Assembly (NCBI GenBank): GCA_041658185.1
Contig: JBBAAR010000017.1
Location: 1 to 32,817 of the forward strand
Origin: UBA8919 sp041658185
GTDB taxonomy: Bacteria > Elusimicrobiota > UBA8919
DNA: 32,817 nt
Direction: 5' to 3'
The stretch's first letter is position 1, and every line of letters starts with the position of its first letter. Shown here piece by piece: positions 7,349 through 15,561 of the stretch. The position numbers and the translations under genes are program-made. Under the pieces are notes generated by a model. That model saw nothing but the letters and a program-made list of their open reading frames with translations, was not told where the DNA came from and did no database searches.

Positions 7349-10300
7349 TTACCTGATATTCGTTTGTTTTACGGCGGGATTTGCGGTTTTATCCTCAAAT
7401 AGCGAATAAATAACGGGAATAAGAACAAGCGTAATAAACATTGATACGGTAAGTCCGCCGATAACAGTTGTACCCAGTGATACCCATGTTTCAGAACCCT
7501 TGCCGCGGGAAAGTGCCAGAGGAAGCATCCCGAAAATTGTTGTTAATGATGTCATCAGAATCGGACGAAGCCGGACGCGGCCTGATTCAATAATCGCATC
7601 GTAAATTTTTACACCCTGATTTTTTTGCTGGATGGTGTAATCAATAAAAACAATGGCATTGTTGACTACAATCCCGACGAGCATAATCAAACCGATAAAT
7701 GAAGAAACATTCAACGTTTGCCCTGTAATTAAAAGCGACCAAATCACCCCGACCACTCCGAACGGGACAGAAAACATAATGATAAAAGGGTCCCTGAATG
7801 ATTCAAACTGCGCCGCCATCACCATATATGTAAGAAGCATCCCTAACAAAAAAGCAAGCATCAGGTCGGTGAACGCATCCCTTTGCTCTTTTATAGAACC
7901 GCCGAATTCAACTGAAACGTCTTTTGTTAAAGGCAGTTTGGAAAGTTTTGCTTTCACGTCTGCGGTAATTTTACCGATTGAGCGTTCACCGGATGTATTT
8001 GCCTCAACCTTCACGAGCCGCGTCTGGTCCTTTCTTTCTATATTAACCGCTCCGAGCATTTTCTCTATTTTTACAAAATTTTTCAGCGGGATTTTATTGC
8101 CGTAAAGATTCTTTACTTCTATCCCCTCCAAATCCTGTATGTTTTTTCTATCATCTTCTTTAAGACGGACAAATACATCGTACTCGCGCCCTGCTTCCCG
8201 ATAAATCGTTGCCGCTTTACCCGCAAAAGACGTGTTTATCGTATCGGCAATTGCCTGAATGGGAATTGAAAGCGCAGATGCTTTTACCCTGTCTATTTTA
8301 ACGGAATATTCCGGTTTGGCCTTTTCACGTGAGATGGAAACATCCCTGACCCCTTTTGTGCTTTCTAAAATTTCGCGGACTTGCTCGGAAATAGAATCCA
8401 ATTGGTCAAAATCAAGTCCCATAATTTCAATTGTTACCGGCTTGCCGCTGCCGCCGAACATCCTATCGTGCATTGGATCACTGCTTGAAACATTAAATTT
8501 ATGTATCCCTGGAATTTTTCCGATTTCCTTACGCAACATTTCAGATATTTCCTTCACTCCTCTTTTTCGTTTATTTTTGTCTGTAATCATTCCCCAAAGA
8601 AAACCGGTAGCGGATGTTTCTTTCTGCCCCGACATACCTCCGAATTTGCCTGATGACTGACCGCTTCTTGAAAGATAGATGATTCTTTCCGGAACTTTTT
8701 TATCAAAAATATCCTCTATTTTTGATACAGCCGCATTAGTGGTTTCTACATTGTTGCCTACCGGCATATCTATCTGTGTAATAATACTGCCGGTATCCTC
8801 TTCAGGGAAAAACTCCGTTCCGATAACCGGTATCAAAAGCAAACTTGCAAAAAATACGGCAGAAAAAATCCAGACCATTTTCCACCTGTGTTTTAAGGCA
8901 TAAACAAGAATGATATTGTATTCTTCTTGAATCCAATTAAATGATTTATCACTTATGTCCGCAAAAAATCCGGTTTTTTTCTTCTCTTTTATAACACGAG
9001 CGGCGAGAAACGGGGAAAGGGTTAAAGACACCAACAACGAAACCAGGAGCGTAGCCGATGTGATAAGTCCGAGCTGCTTGAACATAATCCCGGAAATACC
9101 CTGCGTAAAAATTAAAGGTATAAAAACAACGATATTGGTAAATATTGACGCTGAAACAGCAAGTCCCATTTCTTTTGTGCCGTTTATTGCGGCGGTTATT
9201 TTATCTTCTTTAAGTTCCTGTCTATGGCGGACAATATTTTCCAAAACGACAATGGCGCAGTCAACGACCTGTCCTATCGCGAGAGAGAGCGAGGATATTG
9301 ACATTATATTTATCGTATAACCCATAACATACAAAAATAAAAATGCAATTATCAAAGAAACCGGAATTGTAACAAGCACGACTAAACTTGCCGCCCAGTC
9401 GGCAAGGAAAATATATGTAATAAGAATTACGAGGATTCCGCCGATAATAACCGTATCTCTTAGATTGTTTATGGTATCTCTTATATCTTTGGAATTGTCC
9501 ATCAAAATATTCAATTCAATATCCGGAGGGAGTTTCTTTTTTATCTCATTTAATTTTTCTTTTATCGCTTCCCCGACTTTTACGGTATTTCCCCCGGATT
9601 TTTTCTGGACAATAATCATTGCCCCTTTCCTGCGGTTTGCCCTTATATATTCGGTAATTTCTGCAAATGAATCGGAAATTTTAGCAACATCTTTAAGATA
9701 AATTGTCTGACCTTTTAAACTACCGACGGGAATATCCGATATTTCGGAAATATTTTCAAATTCGCCAGGAACCCTTATCAGATATTCTTTACTTGCAATT
9801 TTAAGCGTGCCGGCCGGTTGTGTCAGATTGTTCATTCTCAATGAGTTTGTCACATCTGATATCGTAAGCCCGCGGGACTGGAGTTTGAATTTATCAACAT
9901 CTATGTTTATCTGCCTTATACGGGGACTTCTGACGATAACATTGCCGACGCCGGAAATCCTTTTTAACGGTTCCACTAATTTATCGTCCAGGATATCCTT
10001 TATTTTCGGATAGGACTCATTCGCGCTGGCGGCAATAAAAAATACAGGCATCTGGTTAGTATCAAATTTTAAGAGTTGCGGTTTTTCGGCGTCGTCAGGT
10101 AGAAATCTTTTTGCAAAATCCAGACGGTCTCTGACATCATTTGCAGCATCGTCCAGATTAACCCCCCAGTTAAACGAAAGGGTTATTATTGAAGCGTTTT
10201 CCTGGGAAACCGATTGCATTTCCTTTAATCCGGGCGTAATGGAAACCTGCGATTCTATAATTTTTGTAACTTTTAACTCAACCTCTTCCGGGGCGGCGCC

Positions 10301-10456
10301 CTGATAAAGAGTCGTAATCGTCAATGCCGGCATTGTAATTTCAGGGAGAAGGTCGATTGCAAGTTTTGAAAGCGCCACAGCCGATAAAACAAAAAGCGCC
10401 AGATAAAACATTATCATAGCAACGGGTCTTTTAACCGAAAATTCAGGAAGATTCAT
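7349..10456 (-). CDS. RND efflux pump permease (HAE1/AcrB-like)
   Basis: A 1035-residue inner-membrane RND transporter of normal length with the two-fold repeat of six helices plus a large periplasmic porter/docking domain per half. N-terminal PEFSVKRPVAMIM and the TM4 segment GQVVDCAIVVLEN place it with hydrophobe/amphiphile (HAE1) pumps rather than heavy-metal HME pumps. TM4 keeps the first proton-relay Asp (D399) but has Cys400 where AcrB has the second Asp. The TM10 relay segment reads GIVVNNAIVFIDY, with Asn where AcrB has Lys; Asn is common in non-enterobacterial relatives. It is translationally coupled to the upstream adaptor by an ATGA overlap with GGAGG 7 nt before the ATG. With the adjacent adaptor and TolC it forms a complete pump. 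Confidence 0.92.
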   Translation of the reverse strand: MNLPEFSVKRPVAMIMFYLALFVLSAVALSKLAIDLLPEITMPALTITTLYQGAAPEEVELKVTKIIESQVSITPGLKEMQSVSQENASIITLSFNWGVNLDDAANDVRDRLDFAKRFLPDDAEKPQLLKFDTNQMPVFFIAASANESYPKIKDILDDKLVEPLKRISGVGNVIVRSPRIRQINIDVDKFKLQSRGLTISDVTNSLRMNNLTQPAGTLKIASKEYLIRVPGEFENISEISDIPVGSLKGQTIYLKDVAKISDSFAEITEYIRANRRKGAMIIVQKKSGGNTVKVGEAIKEKLNEIKKKLPPDIELNILMDNSKDIRDTINNLRDTVIIGGILVILITYIFLADWAASLVVLVTIPVSLIIAFLFLYVMGYTINIMSISSLSLAIGQVVDCAIVVLENIVRHRQELKEDKITAAINGTKEMGLAVSASIFTNIVVFIPLIFTQGISGIMFKQLGLITSATLLVSLLVSLTLSPFLAARVIKEKKKTGFFADISDKSFNWIQEEYNIILVYALKHRWKMVWIFSAVFFASLLLIPVIGTEFFPEEDTGSIITQIDMPVGNNVETTNAAVSKIEDIFDKKVPERIIYLSRSGQSSGKFGGMSGQKETSATGFLWGMITDKNKRKRGVKEISEMLRKEIGKIPGIHKFNVSSSDPMHDRMFGGSGKPVTIEIMGLDFDQLDSISEQVREILESTKGVRDVSISREKAKPEYSVKIDRVKASALSIPIQAIADTINTSFAGKAATIYREAGREYDVFVRLKEDDRKNIQDLEGIEVKNLYGNKIPLKNFVKIEKMLGAVNIERKDQTRLVKVEANTSGERSIGKITADVKAKLSKLPLTKDVSVEFGGSIKEQRDAFTDLMLAFLLGMLLTYMVMAAQFESFRDPFIIMFSVPFGVVGVIWSLLITGQTLNVSSFIGLIMLVGIVVNNAIVFIDYTIQQKNQGVKIYDAIIESGRVRLRPILMTSLTTIFGMLPLALSRGKGSETWVSLGTTVIGGLTVSMFITLVLIPVIYSLFEDKTANPAVKQTNIR

Positions 10457-11340
10457 TGAACTACCTCCGCCTTTATACCGTCTAAGAGGTTTTGCCAGCC
10501 GACGGAAACGATATTATCCGATTCGGAAATGCCCGTTAACACTTCAACAAAATCGTTCTGTGAAATTCCGGGTTTTATTATTTTTTTGCGGGCAACGACA
10601 CCTTCTATCACATAGACATATTTTTCAGAATCCGTTTCGCCGATTGCGTCAACCGGAATTGATAAAACATCTTTATGCACGGAAAGAATCAATTTAATTT
10701 TAGCGAACATTCCGGGTTTTAGTAATCCGCCTTCGTTTGAAACGGCAATTTCTATCTGCGAAGTCCTCGTTTGTAAATTAACCGCCTGGCTGATTTTGGA
10801 AACCTCGCCGTAAAATATTTTTTTAGGATAGGCATCAACGGTAAATCTGACAGGTAAACCCTTTTTTATTTTCGGGATGTCCTCTTCGGTAATGTTAGTT
10901 GTAATCTTTATCTTGTCAATGGATGCAACTTCAAAAACCGGATTTTGAGGCGTAACCGCTTCGCCTATATCTAAAAAATACTGGGTTATAACACCGCTTA
11001 TGGGCGAATTGACTTCCGACGGTTTATATTCAAATGCCGGCTCATCACGGTCGACAAGAGCGACTATATCATTTTTAGAAACGATATCACCGATATCTTT
11101 TTTTTTCTCTTGCAATTTTCCGGGAACTTTAGAATAAACCTTTGCTTCTGAAAGTCCCCTTACATCGCCGGTAAGTTCAAGCAGTTCTTCAAGATTTTTG
11201 TAGACGGGTTTAACCGTTTTTACCGGGACAACATTTGCGGCACTTTTGGGTTTTGCCATAAAAAATTTTGCAGCACGCGCTAAAATTATGGCCATAATAA
11301 CCGTCCCTACAATTAAAATTATTTTTTTTCTTTTTCCCAT
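10453..11340 (-). CDS. Periplasmic adaptor of the RND pump, lacking the alpha-hairpin
   Basis: A 295-residue membrane-fusion protein with an N-terminal anchor (about residues 5-24). The two lipoyl half-motifs (VYSKVPGKLQEKKKDIGD and SPISGVITQYFLDIGEAV) are separated by only about 20 residues with no coiled-coil hairpin. Beta-barrel and membrane-proximal domains follow. The start is the ATG at 11340: GGAGGA lies 4-5 nt upstream, and that same site would fall inside the coding sequence if the GTG at 11352 were used. It overlaps the RND gene by 4 bp. Hairpin-less adaptors are known (BesA of Borrelia) and contact their TolC partner differently from AcrA. Confidence 0.88.
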   Translation of the reverse strand: MGKRKKIILIVGTVIMAIILARAAKFFMAKPKSAANVVPVKTVKPVYKNLEELLELTGDVRGLSEAKVYSKVPGKLQEKKKDIGDIVSKNDIVALVDRDEPAFEYKPSEVNSPISGVITQYFLDIGEAVTPQNPVFEVASIDKIKITTNITEEDIPKIKKGLPVRFTVDAYPKKIFYGEVSKISQAVNLQTRTSQIEIAVSNEGGLLKPGMFAKIKLILSVHKDVLSIPVDAIGETDSEKYVYVIEGVVARKKIIKPGISQNDFVEVLTGISESDNIVSVGWQNLLDGIKAEVVQ

Positions 11341-11375
11341 TTTATCCTCCACATTTTTTATTCCAAAGCGAGCAA

Positions 11376-12698
11376 CTACCTACCGATTGCTTTTTCCAAA
11401 CTCGCTATCGCTACATTGTAATCATATAACGCCTGAATGTAATTTGTTTCCGTCTGAGTTAAGGAAAATTGCGCATCCCTCACCTCTATATCAGACATAA
11501 GTCCGAGTTGAAATCTTTTTTGGGCGGTCGCCAGATTGTCCTTCGCTGCATCAACATTTTCTTTGTTCGCTTCAATTGAGTCCTTCGCCTGTTTATAATT
11601 AAGATACGCCGCACGGACTTCAAGTTTTATTCCCTCTTCAAGTGCCTCTTTGCTCAATTTAACCTGCTCCAAATTTATTTTTGCCTGTTTCGTTTTCTGA
11701 AAAGTGGAAAAACCGTCAAAAATAGGCATGCTTAAAACGGCAACTGCAGTCCACGAATTATACCAGTTTTTTTCTTCCCAGACGGTGTTCTGCCACTCGG
11801 TGTAACCTGTTACCACTATATTCGGCTTGTTGCCGGCGGCAGTAAGTTTTACTTGTGATTTTGAAATATCCTCCAAAATCATAATCTGATTTAATTCCGG
11901 ACGGTTATCCATTGCATCGTTCAACAAACTGTCAAGGTTAATATCCGACGGAACATATTCCAAATCACCCGAGAAATCAACATCTTTTTCTTTGATGTTC
12001 AGGATATTTATCAGCGACTGCTTTGCCAAATCAAAACCGTTTTCGGCCCGTATCAGGTTCGTTTTTGCATTGGCAAGCGAAACCTTTGCACGTGAAACAT
12101 CGTAAGAAGAGAAACGCCCCTCGTCATAAAATTTTTCCACAATTTTGAGATGAGCACCTGTTACATCAAACGCTTCTTTGGAAATTGAAACCATCTGCTT
12201 CACAAGGATATATTTATAAAATGCTTCCTTGACTTTATAAGTAATTTCCTGTTTTGTTTTGCGGAATTCCTCCTCGGTATATTTGTAATTCAGGGACGCC
12301 TGCCGGTTTGACTGATAAATTTTTCCCCACATAAAAACGGGTTGGGTCAGCGTGAGTTTGTTGTCATACATCTCATCGGCAAAAGAGAATCTGAAAGTCG
12401 GAGAGACGGAAGTAATGCCTGAAAGCGCAGACGCACCCTCTACCTCTTTCCTTTTTATATAACTTGCACTTCCGGAAATGTTGGGAAGATACCCGGCAAA
12501 CGCTTCCCGTTTTTTCGCTTTTGCGGATATGAGTTTTTGCCCGGCAATTTTTATCTGCAGATTTTCCTTTAATGCGATTTCAAGGCATTTATTTAAGTTA
12601 AGTGCCTGGGAATAGAGACAATTACAAATTGCAAATTGCAAAAGGAAAATTAGAAGTAAATTGCAAATTCTTTTAATTTGTAATCCTTTCCTATTCAT
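11376..12698 (-). CDS. TolC-family outer-membrane factor of the RND pump
   Basis: A 440-residue OEP-family protein. A long signal peptide (NRKGLQIKRICNLLLIFLL then FAICNCLYS) is followed by mature sequence starting near QALNLNKCLEIALKENL. Two repeated OEP domains follow, each mostly helical, with an FAGYLPNISGSASYIKR-type strand region and the second-half counterpart AAGNKPNIVVTGYTEW. It should supply the outer-membrane duct for the RND pump downstream. The ATG at 12698 overlaps the tetR stop as ATGA and has AAAGGGG upstream; a GTG at 12728 also opens the frame but lies within tetR. The end of the signal peptide is encoded by a TTGCAAATT repeat shared with the other tolC gene. Confidence 0.88.
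   Translation of the reverse strand: MNRKGLQIKRICNLLLIFLLQFAICNCLYSQALNLNKCLEIALKENLQIKIAGQKLISAKAKKREAFAGYLPNISGSASYIKRKEVEGASALSGITSVSPTFRFSFADEMYDNKLTLTQPVFMWGKIYQSNRQASLNYKYTEEEFRKTKQEITYKVKEAFYKYILVKQMVSISKEAFDVTGAHLKIVEKFYDEGRFSSYDVSRAKVSLANAKTNLIRAENGFDLAKQSLINILNIKEKDVDFSGDLEYVPSDINLDSLLNDAMDNRPELNQIMILEDISKSQVKLTAAGNKPNIVVTGYTEWQNTVWEEKNWYNSWTAVAVLSMPIFDGFSTFQKTKQAKINLEQVKLSKEALEEGIKLEVRAAYLNYKQAKDSIEANKENVDAAKDNLATAQKRFQLGLMSDIEVRDAQFSLTQTETNYIQALYDYNVAIASLEKAIGR
12610..12638. repeat. Repeat shared with the other tolC gene (copy 2)
   Basis: The counterpart of 5641-5669, differing at 2 of 29 positions. It continues leftwards and rightwards into AAATTGCAAATTGC units, and another TTGCAAATT lies at 12660-12668, so the signal-peptide region as a whole is built of this unit. 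Confidence 0.55.
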
Positions 12699-13291
12699 TT
12701 TGAAATCCCCTTTGAAAAAACATTCCACATGAACTGCGGTGTTATATTTATTTCAACCATTTTATCGTGCATATCTATTTTCTGATGCGCATTAGCAAAC
12801 ATTAGGGACATGTAAAGCATTGCAAGAGATGAGGACGGATAATTTTTAAACTCGCCTGTTTTTATTCCGGCGGCAATAATTTTTGTTATTATGCTTATTA
12901 TTTCCCCGAATTTTTTTTGCATTGCAAGATGATATTTTTCTTTATGCGATTTTATATTTTGCCTTATTGCCAAAAAAATATTCCTGTATTTTTCCATAAA
13001 AACCGACTGTTTTTCCAAAAGGAGAAGCAACTTTTTGCTGGGCGGCATACCCCCCTTCTGAATATCATCGGCGAATTCTTTCATTTTATCAATAAGCATA
13101 AAAATTATGGAGAAATAAAGTTCTTCCTTGCTTTCAAAATAAAGATATACCGTTCCTTTGGCGACACCGGCCTTTTTTGCGATTTCACCTATCGGGCATT
13201 TGTAATATTCCTTCCTGTTTAAAATCTGAACCGCAGTATTTAATATCTTTGTCCTTTTTATTTCCGGGTTCCAACCCCTTATTTTTGCCAT
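12695..13291 (-). CDS. TetR-family transcriptional regulator of the efflux operon
   Basis: A 198-residue TetR-type repressor. The N-terminal DNA-binding domain has the family helix-turn-helix at about residues 33-55 (IGEIAKKAGVAKGTVYLYF, then ESKEELYF), and the remaining helical domain would bind an effector. The ATG at 13291 is preferred: AAAAGGA lies 8 nt upstream. Met at 13300 overlaps that site, and a TTG at 13318 would place the start almost in the operator. A perfect-armed operator straddles the predicted transcription start just upstream, so it very likely represses itself and the following efflux genes until a pump substrate binds. It is the first gene of the operon and overlaps tolC by 4 bp. 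Confidence 0.9.
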   Translation of the reverse strand: MAKIRGWNPEIKRTKILNTAVQILNRKEYYKCPIGEIAKKAGVAKGTVYLYFESKEELYFSIIFMLIDKMKEFADDIQKGGMPPSKKLLLLLEKQSVFMEKYRNIFLAIRQNIKSHKEKYHLAMQKKFGEIISIITKIIAAGIKTGEFKNYPSSSLAMLYMSLMFANAHQKIDMHDKMVEINITPQFMWNVFSKGISK

Positions 13292-13318
13292 ACTGTCCAT
13301 CCTTTTATCAATTTTCAA

Positions 13319-13338
13319 TTGACTGACTGGTCAGTCAA
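13319..13338. promoter_or_regulatory. TetR operator
   Basis: TTGACTGACTGGTCAGTCAA has 9-bp perfect inverted arms around a 2-bp centre. It is the common operator type of AcrR/TetR-like efflux regulators. It covers the predicted transcription start of the tetR-led operon and ends 28 bp before the ATG, as expected for autorepression. Confidence 0.85.
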
Positions 13339-13342
13339 TATA

Positions 13343-13371
13343 ACTATAACACAAACTATGAATTTTGTCAA
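13343..13371 (-). promoter_or_regulatory. Sigma-70 promoter of the tetR/efflux operon
   Basis: TTGACA (13366-13371), a 17-bp spacer and TATAGT (13343-13348) form a nearly consensus housekeeping promoter. Its predicted start, near 13336, falls inside the operator at 13319-13338. No other promoter this clear appears before the end of the operon at 269. Confidence 0.85.
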
Positions 13372-13395
13372 GTGCTTTTTTTGTTTCCGAAATTT

Positions 13396-15561
13396 TTATT
13401 TTGGGAGGTTGATGTTTTTGACGACTATTTCCGTCATAAGATTAAACGGCGGGGTATGCGGAATTATTGCCTCTTTCTTGGATAAAATTTCATAGACGGC
13501 AACTCTGTTGGCAAAATTTCCATTTATTATTTCATCTTTATTAAAAATCTCTTTTACATATTTTTTCCAGAAATCATTATACACGCTAAGCGATTTTTCA
13601 TCCCACTGGAACATTCTGTAACTTTTGCCCAGCCGTATCGCCTCGCCGAGATTAAAGAAAATATGGGTTATGCCTTCCTGTTTTATTTTCAGGTATAATT
13701 CATCTGCGGAATTTGACGATTTTGCAAACTCAACTATCGGGGTCAAATCATGGGCGGAAGAAACAACTGGTGCCCTATCAATGTAAAAACTCCTGCCCTC
13801 GCCGATAAACAAAACTTTTGCATCCTTTTGTAAATTCTTATTTATGAACTCCATTGCTGCATAATAGCCATAAGGATACGAGGAATGTGTAGTGCTTAAA
13901 AAATCTTTTTTTGATTGTTTTCCGACGACGACCTGCCAGCCACCCTGAATATAATAAATCCAACCGGACCAATAAACATTAACAACGCATATAACAAGAA
14001 CAACCCATAATAGAATTTTTTTAAGCGACTTGTAAAAATTACCCGTCACATAATACGCAATAATTAGTCCTGCTGCCGGATATGCAGGCATCATAAATCT
14101 TATCATAGTACTTGAAACCGACCACGTAAGCCAGACAACCAAAAAATATACTATAAAATATTTCAAAATACCGGGCGGGCGGCCAAGAAGAAACATCAAA
14201 GGAAACAACATTAGAAAAAGCGGCGTAAAATGTTCGGAATTGGGAATTTTTCCCATCGTTATGTTCCACGGATGCTTAACCCAATCCGACAATGAAAATG
14301 TTCCGAACTGTCTTGCTTCAGCAATAAATCCCTTCAATTTCTCGTAATCTGACGTGCCGTCTTTCGGAAATAACCCGCTCATATACGGGTATACGGGATT
14401 TTTTTTATAAATATAATTTTTTATAAGCCACGGAGAAACGACAGCGGTAGAAATCAATCCCCAAACAATTATGTTTTTTATCGTCTTACGCAAAGACGGA
14501 AAATAACTGAAAATATATGACGCAGCAACACCAACGGCGACAAACAATCCCGTATATTTCACGCCCATTGCAATGCCGGCGAAAATTGCCGAGAGAATTA
14601 ACCATATTTTTTTTTCATCCGAAAAATTAATAATACCATAAAGGGAAATCAATCCGAAAAATGCCAATAACGACTCGGAACCGCAGGACCAGGAACCTAT
14701 CATTACATGCGTTATCGTGTAAAAAATAAGTGAAGCCCAAATTCCGGTTTTTAGATTAAAATATCTTATTGAAATTGACAATATTACTAAACAGGTAAAA
14801 ATTCCAGAGCCGTAATTTATAAGTTTCGCTATAATTTCATCTTTTATAAAAAGCCCCGTCGTAAAAAGCATGCTTGCTACTGCCGGCAGATTGGAGAGAA
14901 ACACAAACGGCATATTAACGATTTTGTGGTGAATTTTATAAAAGTTGGGAACTCCTAAATGATAGACAAGGGAATCGTAGAAAATCTCGGGGCTTAACGC
15001 ACCTGACAGGTTAATCAACATCGCTACAACTAAAATAACCGCGGCAAGGATATCCGGCAAAGACAATTTTTCTTTTGGGAAAACCGGATGCGGAGGATGG
15101 TTTTTCAAATAAATAATACCGACAATAAAAAATGCAAAAACTATTATGTAAATTATATATCCGGAAAGAAAACCGATGACGCCGATTAAAAGTATCAAAT
15201 ATCCTGTAATTCCGAGACCCAAAGCAACGGAAAAAACTATCTCTTCAAGAAAATTAAAAAATACGAGACCTGCTCGCAATAAAACTGAGCGCCCGATAGA
15301 AAAAGCCGAAAAGAAAAAAAATCCGGCCAAGAAAATACTTAGCAAATGCTTGAAAATCAAAAAATTACCAAAATTAAAAATACCCAAATACTGGTCAAAC
15401 GAAAGCATAACTTCCAGATTGTTAAAATTCGGCTTAAATACAGAATAATAATTTTTTAGTACGATAAATCCCCAAATACCCGCAACAGACCATACGAGCC
15501 AGTCAGGAAAAATTTTTTTTTGCTCAACTTTTTTTTCTCTTATCTTTTTAATATTGCCCAT
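13396..15561 (-). CDS. Polytopic membrane glycosyltransferase, GT-C (ArnT/PMT-like)
   Basis: A 721-residue membrane protein with a dozen or more predicted helices and a soluble C-terminal domain of about 150-180 residues. An acidic residue in the first large external loop, in FYDSLVYHLGVPNFY (Asp196, His201), matches the Asp-containing loop that GT-C lipid-phosphosugar-dependent transferases use for catalysis. It probably moves a sugar from a polyprenyl-phosphate donor onto a lipid, glycan or protein on the periplasmic face. The next gene upstream but one is a dolichol-phosphate-mannose-synthase-like GT2 that could make such a donor. The ATG at 15561 is chosen over a TTG at 15639 that would overlap the previous gene by 100 bp; even so it overlaps by 22 bp. 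The family call is by architecture and one motif. Confidence 0.6.
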   Translation of the reverse strand: MGNIKKIREKKVEQKKIFPDWLVWSVAGIWGFIVLKNYYSVFKPNFNNLEVMLSFDQYLGIFNFGNFLIFKHLLSIFLAGFFFFSAFSIGRSVLLRAGLVFFNFLEEIVFSVALGLGITGYLILLIGVIGFLSGYIIYIIVFAFFIVGIIYLKNHPPHPVFPKEKLSLPDILAAVILVVAMLINLSGALSPEIFYDSLVYHLGVPNFYKIHHKIVNMPFVFLSNLPAVASMLFTTGLFIKDEIIAKLINYGSGIFTCLVILSISIRYFNLKTGIWASLIFYTITHVMIGSWSCGSESLLAFFGLISLYGIINFSDEKKIWLILSAIFAGIAMGVKYTGLFVAVGVAASYIFSYFPSLRKTIKNIIVWGLISTAVVSPWLIKNYIYKKNPVYPYMSGLFPKDGTSDYEKLKGFIAEARQFGTFSLSDWVKHPWNITMGKIPNSEHFTPLFLMLFPLMFLLGRPPGILKYFIVYFLVVWLTWSVSSTMIRFMMPAYPAAGLIIAYYVTGNFYKSLKKILLWVVLVICVVNVYWSGWIYYIQGGWQVVVGKQSKKDFLSTTHSSYPYGYYAAMEFINKNLQKDAKVLFIGEGRSFYIDRAPVVSSAHDLTPIVEFAKSSNSADELYLKIKQEGITHIFFNLGEAIRLGKSYRMFQWDEKSLSVYNDFWKKYVKEIFNKDEIINGNFANRVAVYEILSKKEAIIPHTPPFNLMTEIVVKNINLPK

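Noticed and set aside
7349..10456. Heavy-metal (HME/CusA-like) assignment of the RND pump
   Set aside because: TM4 reads GQVVDCAIVVLEN as in HAE1-type pumps, not the DFG...VDGAVVM/VEN pattern of metal pumps. Cys at the second Asp position and Asn for the TM10 Lys fall within variation known for non-enterobacterial HAE1 pumps.
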